From assembly GCA_049663345.1 (NCBI GenBank), contig JBATDG010000074.1, forward strand, positions 44,173 through 108,172: a DNA stretch of 64,000 nucleotides, given 5' to 3'. The notes under the pieces were generated by a model. That model was not told where the DNA came from. It was given only the letters and a program-made list of their open reading frames with translations, and searched no databases. This DNA is from SZUA-365 sp049663345. GTDB lineage: Bacteria > Bacteroidota > Ignavibacteria > SZUA-365. Each line of letters begins with the position of its first letter. Position 1 is the stretch's first letter. A program made the translations under genes and the position numbers. Shown piece by piece: positions 34,786 to 44,213 of this stretch.

Positions 34786-35146
34786 GACAACCTACCTTTG
34801 AAAATGTAACAGAGAGTGAGAGGGTTAGAGTTCTGAATCTTTTTGTCGACTCTTTCGGAAAGAATCTACTTGCAATCTAGGGGGTCAACATTAACACAGC
34901 CCTAATTTCAGATTACAAAGCGATTAACAGAGGCTTACGAAATTGTAGGGAATGTATGGGCGAAGGGAGGTGTCGGGGAGGGAAGGTAGGGAATTGAAGG
35001 GCTAAATAATGAGCGGGGCCGGACGACGAACCGGCGAAATATATGCAAAACGGCCGCTCGTTCCGGACTGGAACGTGCGACCGTGGTCGGTTCGTGACAA
35101 ACGGATTTAAGATTATCGGCTGGAAAAGGCCCTAAATAGGCTCAAA
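34786..35146. other. 361-bp non-coding region upstream of the pilin-like gene
   Basis: No credible gene is present. It holds the 5' region of the DUF4402 gene and the 3' end of the response-regulator gene. A few small inverted repeats are visible: CGTTCC-GGACT-GGAACG (around 35060), CGACC-GT-GGTCG and GCCGG-N8-CCGGC. It also has G-rich tracts around 34970-35000. None has a U-tract. I could not match it to a known riboswitch. Confidence 0.5.
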
Positions 35147-35518
35147 TCAAAGGAATTTGTCGATAACACTCTTCAAGTGTACCCACTGAAAAGGCTTCGA
35201 GACGTAGTCGTTGCAGCCAGCTTCAAGACTGCGCTTGCGATCTTCAGGGAAGGCGTGCGCGGTCAGGGCGATGATGGGTACATCGGGATTCGGAGCTGTC
35301 TCACGAATTCTCCGCGTGATTTTCAATCCGTCTTCTCCATCGCGCAAGGACAGATCCATGAGAATCAATGCGACGTTTTCGGATTCCAGGACTTCCCAAG
35401 CCTGCGAACTTCCGGCTGCGATAAAGACTTCGAACTCGCGAGAAAGCAGAATTCGCATGTACTTCTGGCTTTGTTCGTCGTCTTCAACTACGAGAATGCA
35501 TTTCTTTACGTCAGACAT
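35147..35518 (-). CDS. Single-domain response regulator (CheY-like)
   Basis: A 123-residue receiver with the acidic pair in VVEDDEQS, Asp55 (LILMDLSLRDG), Thr in ALTAHAFP and Lys108 in VSKPF. It lies 65 bases downstream of the multi-PAS hybrid kinase gene on the same strand and probably receives phosphate from that kinase. It is a close paralogue of the regulator at 196-579, sharing EDDEQS, AHAFP, AGCN and SKPF. Without an output domain it must act on a protein target. Its location directly ahead of the chaperone-usher-like genes makes it a candidate controller of them. Confidence 0.9.
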   Translation of the reverse strand: MSDVKKCILVVEDDEQSQKYMRILLSREFEVFIAAGSSQAWEVLESENVALILMDLSLRDGEDGLKITRRIRETAPNPDVPIIALTAHAFPEDRKRSLEAGCNDYVSKPFQWVHLKSVIDKFL

Positions 35519-35583
35519 GAAAATTCTCCGATAACAAATGGGTTCAGGGTAGTCTGAACAATATCAACATACGATTTTACTAC

Positions 35584-38500
35584 CTAAAATTCGACCGCAG
35601 GGGCGGAATTTATTTTGATTGTGGATGGAAAAACCACCTCAATGAGGGTTCCATCGCCTTTAATACTCTCGATATGGATAGTGGCGCCATGGGCTTCAAG
35701 ATAGAGTTTGACCAGCGTCAGTCCGAGACCAATTCCTTCGTACATGCGGTCATACCCGATGTCTTCCTGAAGATATGGCTCAAATACCTTTTCAAGGAAT
35801 TCCTCCGAAACACCAATTCCGGTATCCTTGATATGGATGACGGGCTCCTGATCGCTGCCGAGCGACAAGTCGAGAGAAATCTCACCCTTTGCCGTGAATT
35901 TTATGGCATTGTCGATGAGATGTTCGATGGACTCCACCAGAAAATGTTGATCTCCCAGGATTTCAATCCTTTCGCACTCGTTATGGAAAGTAAGGATCAG
36001 CCCTTTCTCCTCAGCCTGCCGGCGGAATCGCTCTCCGCAATCCCAAAGCAGCTTGTCGAGCCGGAGCGGCTCCGATGCGATTGAAATGTCGCCGGTCTGG
36101 AACCTGGAGATGTTCAGCACGGAATCCACCGTGCGAACGAGACGCAAGCTGGCGTCGTTGATAGCTTCGACGTATTCGTTGATTTCCTCGCCAACGTCCG
36201 CTGCAATCATTTCCGCAACAAGCGCCAGGTAGCCGAGAACGATGTTCACCGGCGTACGAACTTCATGCGAAATATTCGCGATAAACGATTTTTTGATGGC
36301 ATCGGCCTGCAGCGCTACTTCGCGGGAAGTGACCAGTTCCTGCTCCGCCTGCTTGCGGCGAATGGCGGCACCCAGCGTTTCCGCGCTGACACCCATCGCT
36401 TCAAGCTCCGAGCGCAGCCAGGTGCGCCTCACCCTGCATTCGTCGAAACGAATGATGCCCCACCACTTGTCTCCGCAAAACACGGGAAGAACCGCAAGAG
36501 AACGTACGTTCTGACGCGCCAGAAATACCTGCTCTTCATTGGGAAGATTGTCAATGATGCCGGAAACCGGGTTGCCGGCGGAAAGTTCGGCGGCCCAGCG
36601 ATGAAACGGTTCATCGTCGAAAGAATGGCCGTCCGGAACTCGTTCGATCATACTGTCGCGCATCTCGGGACGCACCCAAACGGCTCGTTGGCGCATGACG
36701 CGAGAGGCATGCTCCTCGTCTACGTTTTCGAAAATGACCACGCGGCAAACGTTCGATGCAGAGCCGAAGCGCTCCAGCACTTCCATAATGGAATCTTCCC
36801 AATCGGCTGCCCGCAAAAACTTCGTTGCGGCAAATCCTGCCGCACGGATCAGTGCATCGCTTCGTTTGAGTTCTTCCTCCTGCGTTTTTCTGGAGGTCAG
36901 ATCGCGAACTGTGACAAGCGACGCAGGAACTCCTCCATAGCGGATCACGGTGCCGGCGAATTCGCCGATTCTGATAGTGCCGTCCTTGGCCAGAATTCTC
37001 GCTTCGTAAACAATTGGTTCAGTATTCCCGGTCGAACGCGAAGCTGCGAAGGATTGAACGCGCGCACGATCTTCCGGATGAACAATCGCCCAGGGATTCA
37101 TCGCCGTCATTTCTTCCCTTGCATATCCGGTAATATCGCTGGCCCTTTGATTTGCGAAAACCAGCCCTGACTCACAATAGATGATGATGGCATCATGGCT
37201 CTTTTCAACAACGGCGCGATACAGGATCTCACTTTCCATTCTTGACTCTTCAGCCAGCACGCGCGCCAGTACTCCGCCGAGGAATGAAGCGATCGACTCA
37301 AGCGTGTGCTGGATCGGCTCATCGAAAGACTCCGCTGTCAGCGTGCCCACATCGATCGCGGCAATGCTCATTCCGCCGTGCATGACAGGAACAAGTCCGA
37401 ATGCCCGGATCCCGGAAGGCAGCAGCAGACTCCCGAAGCGATCAGTCGAGAGCTCTTTTTCATTCAGAAACAGAGAGGCGGTTTCCCGCACCAGCCGATC
37501 GTGCATCTGATCGAAAGCTGCCTGTGCTTCGGCTGCCGGGAATGGCCCTCGCAGACCACGCCAGGCCGACTGCTGGAAATGCCCGGTTTTAATATCCTGG
37601 ATATAGATGGCAGCAACGTCAATTCTTTCAATCCGCAATACAGACTGCAGAACATATTCGTAAATCTCCTCCCTATCCTTCGCATGCGCGAGATCGATGG
37701 CCAGGCGCTGCTGCAAACGGGCCAGATAAGAAAGCCGATAACGCTCTGTCACATCTTTCAGGGTTCCCATTACTCCGAAGCCGTCGCCGAGTGAAATGCG
37801 TCCCACACTCAACTGCACACGCAGCCGCGAACCATTGCTATGGAGGGCCATGCATTCGTACACCTCTTCTACCTCCTCGCCTGCAATCCGTCTCTGATAA
37901 TTGTCAAGCACGAAGGGGTAATCTTCAGGGGCGATTAGATCGGCTACGCCTTTTCCATACACTTCATCGATGTGAAAGCCCAGAAGTTCGCAAAACGCAC
38001 GATTGGCGGAAATAATTTTCCCGTTGGAAACAACAAATACACCATCCTGGCTGTGCTCAACCAGAGTGCGATAACGAGCCTCCAGCTGTGCTCCTTCGCT
38101 GCTCGTGTCCATTCCCGGAGGAGCCGGCACAACCGTGCCCTGTATCTTTCCCGCGCCACTGGCGACAGCCGCGCGGGAGAGACTGACCAGCACGCGTGCA
38201 GCCGGTTGACGTGACGATGCGGTATGCACGAGCAGCGACTCGGCCGACTCGTTGCGCCGAACGCGCTTCAGCGAATCAAGCAGACGTGGACGATCTTCCT
38301 CAGCTACGAAAGAAACCAGTGGGCGATAGAGCGAAGCATGCGGGTCAGGGAGTTCGAACAGCTGTGCGAGCTGCGAGGCAGCGTGAGTGATATTGCCTTC
38401 TTCGTCGAGCGCGAAAGCGGCACAGAGCGGAAGCGCTTCAAAGGCAGGCTGGAAAATGATTCGCCCTTCGTCGCTCAACGCCTGTTTTCTTGCAATTGCA

Positions 38501-38862
38501 AAAAGAACAACGCGGGTCAGGATCTCGCTGGTGATGCTCCCCTTGACGAGGTAATCCTGCGCACCTTGATGTATGGCGGTTTGGGCAACCCGGTCATCAG
38601 CGACGGCGGATACGATCACTACCGGAAGTTGAGGTGCAGCGGCCTGCAGAGCAAGGAAAGTGTCTAACCCTTTCGAATCCAAAACATTCAGATCCAAAAG
38701 CACGACATCAAACTTGCGCTGTTTCACCACTTCGATAGCGTCCTTTAAAAACCGGAAGCTTTCGAATTGAAATTCTGTAGAATATGACCGCTCAAGCAGT
38801 CGCTGATTGAGGCGTGCCTCCCCTTCATGATCTTCCAGCAGCAGCACATGGACCACTTCCAT
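35584..38862 (-). CDS. Hybrid histidine kinase: receiver, multiple PAS and GAF domains, HisKA and HATPase
   Basis: A soluble protein of about 1092 residues. The ATG at 38862 is preferred to the GTG two codons upstream because AGGAG is correctly spaced only for the ATG. Order: receiver (residues 1-125, phospho-Asp in VVLLDLNVLDSKG), PAS domains at about 140-385, GAF (about 400-545), PAS (about 555-675, ending VTVRDLTSRK), a second GAF-like domain (about 690-840), HisKA (IANISHEVRTPVNIVLGY, His about 866) and HATPase. The ATPase has IDNAIKF, DTGIGVSEEF and GIGLGLTLVK, so it looks fully active. No membrane helix is visible, so it senses cytoplasmic signals. It is probably co-transcribed with the downstream response regulator. 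Confidence 0.9.
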   Translation of the reverse strand: MEVVHVLLLEDHEGEARLNQRLLERSYSTEFQFESFRFLKDAIEVVKQRKFDVVLLDLNVLDSKGLDTFLALQAAAPQLPVVIVSAVADDRVAQTAIHQGAQDYLVKGSITSEILTRVVLFAIARKQALSDEGRIIFQPAFEALPLCAAFALDEEGNITHAASQLAQLFELPDPHASLYRPLVSFVAEEDRPRLLDSLKRVRRNESAESLLVHTASSRQPAARVLVSLSRAAVASGAGKIQGTVVPAPPGMDTSSEGAQLEARYRTLVEHSQDGVFVVSNGKIISANRAFCELLGFHIDEVYGKGVADLIAPEDYPFVLDNYQRRIAGEEVEEVYECMALHSNGSRLRVQLSVGRISLGDGFGVMGTLKDVTERYRLSYLARLQQRLAIDLAHAKDREEIYEYVLQSVLRIERIDVAAIYIQDIKTGHFQQSAWRGLRGPFPAAEAQAAFDQMHDRLVRETASLFLNEKELSTDRFGSLLLPSGIRAFGLVPVMHGGMSIAAIDVGTLTAESFDEPIQHTLESIASFLGGVLARVLAEESRMESEILYRAVVEKSHDAIIIYCESGLVFANQRASDITGYAREEMTAMNPWAIVHPEDRARVQSFAASRSTGNTEPIVYEARILAKDGTIRIGEFAGTVIRYGGVPASLVTVRDLTSRKTQEEELKRSDALIRAAGFAATKFLRAADWEDSIMEVLERFGSASNVCRVVIFENVDEEHASRVMRQRAVWVRPEMRDSMIERVPDGHSFDDEPFHRWAAELSAGNPVSGIIDNLPNEEQVFLARQNVRSLAVLPVFCGDKWWGIIRFDECRVRRTWLRSELEAMGVSAETLGAAIRRKQAEQELVTSREVALQADAIKKSFIANISHEVRTPVNIVLGYLALVAEMIAADVGEEINEYVEAINDASLRLVRTVDSVLNISRFQTGDISIASEPLRLDKLLWDCGERFRRQAEEKGLILTFHNECERIEILGDQHFLVESIEHLIDNAIKFTAKGEISLDLSLGSDQEPVIHIKDTGIGVSEEFLEKVFEPYLQEDIGYDRMYEGIGLGLTLVKLYLEAHGATIHIESIKGDGTLIEVVFPSTIKINSAPAVEF

Positions 38863-38991
38863 TGACACTCCTGTATAGCCGAATTCAATACCACACTCTC
38901 CTGCATCATCCGGAGGCGATCACCGGATGAAATTATCCGATGCAGGGTTTTTGCATAATACGGGATTTCACAGCTCTTCACAATACCCGAT

Positions 38992-40143
38992 TCAGACTGC
39001 AGCGCCGATATATTTTCTAGGGACCCTGGTATTCAACATGGTAAGAATCTCGTAGGGGATCGTATCGCTGTACTCAGCCAATTCCTCAACAGATATGCGT
39101 TCATTCCCCTGTTCCCCAATCAGCACGGCCTCATCTCCCGTGTAAGCAGAATCGCTGCCGATGTCGACCATGCACTGATCCATGGAAATACGGCCAGCGA
39201 TCGGATACCTCTTTCCGTTGACCAATACCTGCGCCCGATTGGAAAGACTGCGCGCGTAACCATCCCCGTACCCGACCGGAAGCGTTACCATCCGGGTATT
39301 TTCACTGGCGGTCCAGGTGTGATCATATCCGATGGAAGCGCCGGCAAGAACGACCTTGAAATACACGACGCGGGATTTCATGCTGAGAACGGGATGAAGC
39401 TTCACCGTTTTCGCGACATCCGGTCCGGGATAGACTCCATAGAGCATGATTCCCGGACGCACCATATCGAGAATGGATTCCGGATGCTGCAGCACCGCGG
39501 CTGAATTCGCAATGTGCCGAACCGGCATTTCGAGACCGTTGCGCGGAAAATACTCCAGCGCTGCGAGAAAACGGTCGAGCTGCAGGCGTGTGAAAGCGGG
39601 GTCCGCATCATGGGATGAAGCGAAATGCGAAAAAACACCCCGGAGGTCGCAATGGCGGGCTTCGCCTGAAGCGGCGAATAACTGATCCGCATTTTCATGA
39701 CGGATGCCGATGCGTCCCATTCCAGTATCGATTTTCAGATGCACCCGGGCGCGCTTTCCCATGGCCGCAGCCGTTTCATCGATCTGGCGCAGTTTAAAAA
39801 CGCTCGATGCGGTGAGCTGCAGATCGTATTCAAGAAAGTGTGTGATCTGGTTCCCGATTATTCCGCCCAAAACCAGTATTGGGGCTGAAATGCCGGCTCG
39901 CCGCAGCGCGATGCCTTCTTCCAGAAATGCGACGCCCAATTCGTCCACGCCGAAGCGCAGCAATTCTTTCGCGGTGCGAATCAGGCCGTGTCCGTAAGCG
40001 TTGGCCTTGACTGTCGCCATGATCCGCGCCTTACCGACGCATTCCCTGACGCGGTCCACATTTTCACGCAGTGCAGCAAGATCGACCTCAATCACGGTCG
40101 GCCGCATTGTGATGAATTCGTCTTCGAACACCGGTTCAATCAT
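38992..40143 (-). CDS. alr: Alanine racemase
   Basis: A 383-residue fold-type III PLP enzyme interconverting L- and D-alanine for peptidoglycan. The PLP lysine is Lys46 in MATVKANAYGHG, and the second catalytic base is Tyr273 in ASIGYDHTWTA. HLKIDTGMGRIG, MVTLPVGYGDGY and AGRISMDQCMVDIG are standard motifs. The ATG at 40143 gives 12 residues before MRPTVIEVDL; an in-frame ATG at 40107 is the alternative. It follows a PAS/GAF sensory gene by only 18 bases on the same strand, so the two are probably co-transcribed, an unusual association. Confidence 0.95.
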   Translation of the reverse strand: MIEPVFEDEFITMRPTVIEVDLAALRENVDRVRECVGKARIMATVKANAYGHGLIRTAKELLRFGVDELGVAFLEEGIALRRAGISAPILVLGGIIGNQITHFLEYDLQLTASSVFKLRQIDETAAAMGKRARVHLKIDTGMGRIGIRHENADQLFAASGEARHCDLRGVFSHFASSHDADPAFTRLQLDRFLAALEYFPRNGLEMPVRHIANSAAVLQHPESILDMVRPGIMLYGVYPGPDVAKTVKLHPVLSMKSRVVYFKVVLAGASIGYDHTWTASENTRMVTLPVGYGDGYARSLSNRAQVLVNGKRYPIAGRISMDQCMVDIGSDSAYTGDEAVLIGEQGNERISVEELAEYSDTIPYEILTMLNTRVPRKYIGAAV

Positions 40144-40161
40144 GCCTGAGGTCCCTCGTAC

Positions 40162-42360
40162 TTACCGGCACAACAGCAACAGCTGCTGAGCGTCATCCTC
40201 CTGCACCGCAAACACCTGACATGTGGCTTCACTGCCTGTCGCCGGCGAGGAAAAACTCACCGTTTCCCCGACTCCTTTAAGCATGAGAATCTCTCCAAGC
40301 ATAGCCGACATATTCTCTCCGAAAAACTCCACCGGCGTGCTGGCAGCGGCTTCGCCGTTATGCGCGAACAGAACGCAGGCGGCGCGGTTGGCTTCGTTCA
40401 CCACGGCTTCATCCATGAAGCGAAGCAGCCTCGTCTCCTCTTTCGCACGCGCGCCGAAACGCGGCACGGTCAAACGGATGACGCCGGGACCATCGGCTTC
40501 GGCTGACGCGGCAGGTGCGGCGGCGGCAGGCATGGCCGTGGATGGCGCCTCCTGCACGGCTTCGTCGGATTCCGCTCCGTCCAGTCGGTACGCGATATAC
40601 AGCAGCTGCTCGACGCCCGACTGTCCCGTCACGGGCACAATCCGCCAGCTCCAGTGCATTTCCTTCCCCTGCCAGTCAGTGAACACCTCATCCTCGCTTC
40701 CGATCGCTTCGGTTCCCGACACGGCCTGCACCATTTTCTGATATATGTCGCGGTGGTATGACGCGTACATGAAATCACTCACGTAATATCTTTCGATGCC
40801 CGTACTGCGGAAGGGCTCGTCGACCAGCGCTGAAAAATGCGCGTTGGCGGATTCACAGCGGAAAGGATCCCGGCTGTCAAAGCGTGCGACAGAGATCGGA
40901 AGAAGGCTGTTGTAGGCATCGAGCATCAGTTTTTGCGAGGAGAATTCGCTGCGGAGCATACGATCCGCCTCCATGCGGAGCCGCACGCCAAGTCCGTGCG
41001 AGAGCAGCCTCGAAATTTCTTTCAGACGCTCAAGTTCCACGCCGACGAAGTGATTCTTATCGCGCGAGTAACAGACAAGCACACCCACTTCCTTTTCATC
41101 ATAGAGCAGGGGGAATGCCGCTAACGAATGCAGGCCCATCCGCTCCGCCTGCCGGAGCCAGGGTGCGTACGAGGCGTCGGTCGACAGATCGGACACAATA
41201 ACCACTTGACCGGTTTTCAGGGCCCGGCCGATCGGACCGTTTCCATACTCGCTGTCATCGTAGCGAATCTTGATTTTCATCAGATAATCCGTAGCGGAAC
41301 CGGCACTGACTGAAGGATGAATACGCTCGTCATTCGCTTTCGTCACTCCTCGCCAAACCAGCGAATAATCTCCATGCCGGACAAGCGCATCGCAGACATG
41401 CCGCTCGAGATCATCGACGGATCCGGCATCGACCAACGCCTGAACCACATCCCGGTACATCGCGTTGAGACTGCTGTCCCGGCGCGCCTGCTCCTTCCGT
41501 TCGATACTGTCTTCATAGGGCCGGATACAGCCAATTGCGCCGGTCAGGGAGCCGGATTCGTCGTAAATCGGAGCGGCGTTGACCATCATCATCCGGCGCG
41601 ACCCGTCGGGACCGAGCATGCTGATGCGGCGGTTTGAAAGCGCCTGTTCCTCCACAAGGGCGATCATCAGCGGATGGCTCGAAATTACGAGCGGCGATCC
41701 GTCGTTATCGACAAGGCGCCAGCGGGAATCCACACATGAACGTCCGATGATTTCATTTTTCGATACTCCGAGCAGCCTGTCCGCAACGGCATTCGTTTCA
41801 GTAATGTTTCCGCGCGTGTCCACCACGAGCACGCCGTCCGAAGTGGCGAGCAGAAACACCTGCTCCCTCGTGCGCACGGAGGAAGCCGGGCTGCGCTTCC
41901 CCTCCACGCGGTCGATTTCCTTACCGATGCAGAGTATGTAATTTCGCGAGCGGTAGGTGACATAAACCGCCGTGATTTCCTTGGCCTTCAGAGCGCCATT
42001 CCGGGCGACGTGCTCGGTTTCGAATACATCCGCTTCGTCCGTCTGCTTGAGCCGGGAAACTCTTCCCAACCAGGTTGCGCGTGTGTTGTTCGGGTCGATT
42101 CGCGGAAGCGACATCTCGAGCATTTCGCGTTCATCGTAGCCAAGACTCTGCAGCATGGCGTGATTCACATAGACAAAACGTCCCGTGTCGGTGACGAGAA
42201 ATAATTCGTCACCATCGGTCCCTTCGATGAGCTCGAATAATTCATCCTCATCAAACTTGCCGCTGCTATCGCTCGCTTCAGAGCATTCTTCATACTGCTT
42301 CTGCAAGCGGGTAAGCTCTTCGATGAGTTCGGCTTTTGTCATGCTGGATACACTGGGCAT
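40162..42360 (-). CDS. PAS-GAF sensory protein without kinase or other known output
   Basis: A 732-residue soluble protein. A short N-terminal coiled coil (MTKAELIEELTRLQKQYEE) is followed by PAS1 (about 45-155, GRFVYVNHAMLQSLGYDE) and PAS2 (about 165-285, VLVVDTRGNITETNAVADRLL). A GAF domain follows (about 300-455, ALKTGQVVIVSDLSTD and YSRDKNHFVGVELERL), then a divergent PAS (about 475-600). The last 130 residues are an Ala-rich linker and an unrecognised domain. No HisKA, GGDEF, EAL, PP2C or DNA-binding motif is visible. It lies 18 bases upstream of alr and may regulate, or merely be co-expressed with, alanine racemase. Confidence 0.8.
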   Translation of the reverse strand: MPSVSSMTKAELIEELTRLQKQYEECSEASDSSGKFDEDELFELIEGTDGDELFLVTDTGRFVYVNHAMLQSLGYDEREMLEMSLPRIDPNNTRATWLGRVSRLKQTDEADVFETEHVARNGALKAKEITAVYVTYRSRNYILCIGKEIDRVEGKRSPASSVRTREQVFLLATSDGVLVVDTRGNITETNAVADRLLGVSKNEIIGRSCVDSRWRLVDNDGSPLVISSHPLMIALVEEQALSNRRISMLGPDGSRRMMMVNAAPIYDESGSLTGAIGCIRPYEDSIERKEQARRDSSLNAMYRDVVQALVDAGSVDDLERHVCDALVRHGDYSLVWRGVTKANDERIHPSVSAGSATDYLMKIKIRYDDSEYGNGPIGRALKTGQVVIVSDLSTDASYAPWLRQAERMGLHSLAAFPLLYDEKEVGVLVCYSRDKNHFVGVELERLKEISRLLSHGLGVRLRMEADRMLRSEFSSQKLMLDAYNSLLPISVARFDSRDPFRCESANAHFSALVDEPFRSTGIERYYVSDFMYASYHRDIYQKMVQAVSGTEAIGSEDEVFTDWQGKEMHWSWRIVPVTGQSGVEQLLYIAYRLDGAESDEAVQEAPSTAMPAAAAPAASAEADGPGVIRLTVPRFGARAKEETRLLRFMDEAVVNEANRAACVLFAHNGEAAASTPVEFFGENMSAMLGEILMLKGVGETVSFSSPATGSEATCQVFAVQEDDAQQLLLLCR

Positions 42361-42482
42361 ATGGACCTCAAAAGATCAGTAACGAGTGAAAACGAAATAT
42401 GTGTGACTACGGCGTACCGCCGTGTTTACCTGAAGACAGTTCCAGGAATTTCCGAACACGATCTGCGCGCATCGCAGAGGCA

Positions 42483-44090
42483 TTAAGGGAGAATCGTAAC
42501 CATGCGGGACGCGACTTCCGTCGCTCCGCCGGTACTCTGCAGCGTCGCCCGGCAGATATACAGGCCTGCGCGGCAGCCGCGTACGTCGACTGACATAGAA
42601 TGTGCACCCTCGGTGACACGCCGCGCGGAAACGAGACCTACGTGTCGACCCATCATATCGTAGAGGGAGATTTCTGCAATACCATCCGACGCAGAATTAA
42701 GCATCAGCTTCAGAGTCGTGCCGGAAGTGTACGGCACAGGATTTGGATAGGCCTGGAAGTTGAAGCCCTGCGACGGCTGCGGTGGGTCGGATACCCGGTT
42801 GGGCGTTAAGTCGATCAGCGCCGTGTGTATGGTCAATTCTCCCTGGTCAAGCTCGACCCAGATCGGCCGAACGCGTCCGTCATAAGCGGCAATCCCGTTA
42901 TAATCTCCGAAAAAAACCATGGGACTCGGATAAAATGCCATGTCGCTCAAACGCTCGTTGATGAAGGTCTGCCCTCCATCGGTCGATCTCGCGAGATACA
43001 CGTCGGTCGAGTCTGTGGCGTAATTGCGGCGGTCATGAAAAACAATCCAGAGATCGCCGGTCTTCGGGTCGACCGTTGCCCAGGTGAAAAACTGATCGCG
43101 GCCGTTTCCGACCGGATCGTCATTGACCCGGATGGGTCCGGACCAAGTGACTCCTTCATCCGTGGATTTAGCGATAAACACATCGGGGTCGCCGTTGCGC
43201 TGATCTACCCAGTTGACGTAGATCGTGCCGCGATTGGGTGATGAAGAAATATCCGCCACGGTAATCGGAAGTCCGTTCGAGCGCGAAATGCCCGATATTT
43301 CGATGTCCCATCCTCCCGGCATGTCCGAGATCACTTTATCGGTACCGAATGTGGCGCCGCCATCGAGGGAACGGTCGAAGTACAGCCCGTCAGGTCCCGC
43401 CCAGGCAACGTAGACCTGCCCGTCAGGCCCAACTGCGGGAACGGCGCCCTCGACTGTTTCATCGCTGTCTACCGCATCGCCGCCTTTGTCGCTGATGCGA
43501 ACAAAGGGCTCGAAGCTCTCGCCTCTGTCCGTGGAACGCGCAAACACAATGACGCTGCTATCCTTGGGATTCTGGCTTCCGTATTTGGTGAAGTCCGTCC
43601 AGGAGGCGTAGATGTTTCCGCTGAATGGACCATCGGTCAGGTCAGTCGCAAGGAATTCCTTGTCCTGCAGGCTGGAGCTGAACAGGCTCCCGGCCTTCGC
43701 ACTGTCGGAACTCGGTCCGCGCAGCTTGACGGCTTCCGACCAGGTCAATCCGCCGTCATCGCTGTGGCGCAAGACGATGGCATCCCAGCCATAGAACAGA
43801 TTTGCGATATACGCACGTCCGGTCTTATCAAAGAGCACGGCCGGATCACCCCAGGTGCCATTCGGCAATTCACCCTGCGTCCAGGTTTTCCCGCCGTCGA
43901 AAGAGGAGAAGAAATAACGGAGATTCGCACCGGCAATAATATTGTCGGGGTTGAGCGGATTGATGGCTATCGTCACTTCCTCGGCGGAACTGCCGGGTTT
44001 ATCAATGCGCTGATTTTGCGGTTGCGCGGCAAGGTCCGCCGTGATAACGGCAAGGCCTGCCAACAGCAGGAGGGTGGAAAGCTTGTTCAT
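42483..44090 (-). CDS. Sialidase-like BNR-repeat secreted protein with T9SS sorting domain
   Basis: A 535-residue protein with a signal peptide (TLLLLAGLAVITADLAAQ). It forms a beta-propeller with repeated Asp-box (BNR) motifs: FFSSFDGGKTWTQG, RHSDDGGLTWSEA, ARSTDRGESFEPF, FDRSLDGGATFGT, AKSTDEGVTWSGP and ARSTDGGQTF. The C-terminal 90 residues are a T9SS type A domain (FQAYPNPVPYTSGTTLKL, SLYDMMGRHVG, RAGLYICRATL). Asp-box folds occur in sialidases and glycosidases, but the catalytic Arg triad and Tyr/Glu pair cannot be confirmed by eye, so an enzymatic role is not claimed. The protein is probably exported by T9SS and processed by a PorU-type sortase. Confidence 0.87.
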   Translation of the reverse strand: MNKLSTLLLLAGLAVITADLAAQPQNQRIDKPGSSAEEVTIAINPLNPDNIIAGANLRYFFSSFDGGKTWTQGELPNGTWGDPAVLFDKTGRAYIANLFYGWDAIVLRHSDDGGLTWSEAVKLRGPSSDSAKAGSLFSSSLQDKEFLATDLTDGPFSGNIYASWTDFTKYGSQNPKDSSVIVFARSTDRGESFEPFVRISDKGGDAVDSDETVEGAVPAVGPDGQVYVAWAGPDGLYFDRSLDGGATFGTDKVISDMPGGWDIEISGISRSNGLPITVADISSSPNRGTIYVNWVDQRNGDPDVFIAKSTDEGVTWSGPIRVNDDPVGNGRDQFFTWATVDPKTGDLWIVFHDRRNYATDSTDVYLARSTDGGQTFINERLSDMAFYPSPMVFFGDYNGIAAYDGRVRPIWVELDQGELTIHTALIDLTPNRVSDPPQPSQGFNFQAYPNPVPYTSGTTLKLMLNSASDGIAEISLYDMMGRHVGLVSARRVTEGAHSMSVDVRGCRAGLYICRATLQSTGGATEVASRMVTILP

Positions 44091-44213
44091 CGATGTAGGA
44101 GATGCATTTCGGAGTAGTGGGTCCGAAATTTATTTATACAACATTCCGGCCGGAGAGTCTTATACCGGAACATTTGTGAACGAAGTCGGAAGAAAACGGA
44201 GGCTGTTGCCCTG

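Noticed and set aside
34786..35146. Possible c-di-GMP or other known riboswitch upstream of the DUF4402 gene
   Set aside because: I compared by eye with the GEMM-I consensus and found no matching conserved core; only generic hairpins remain.
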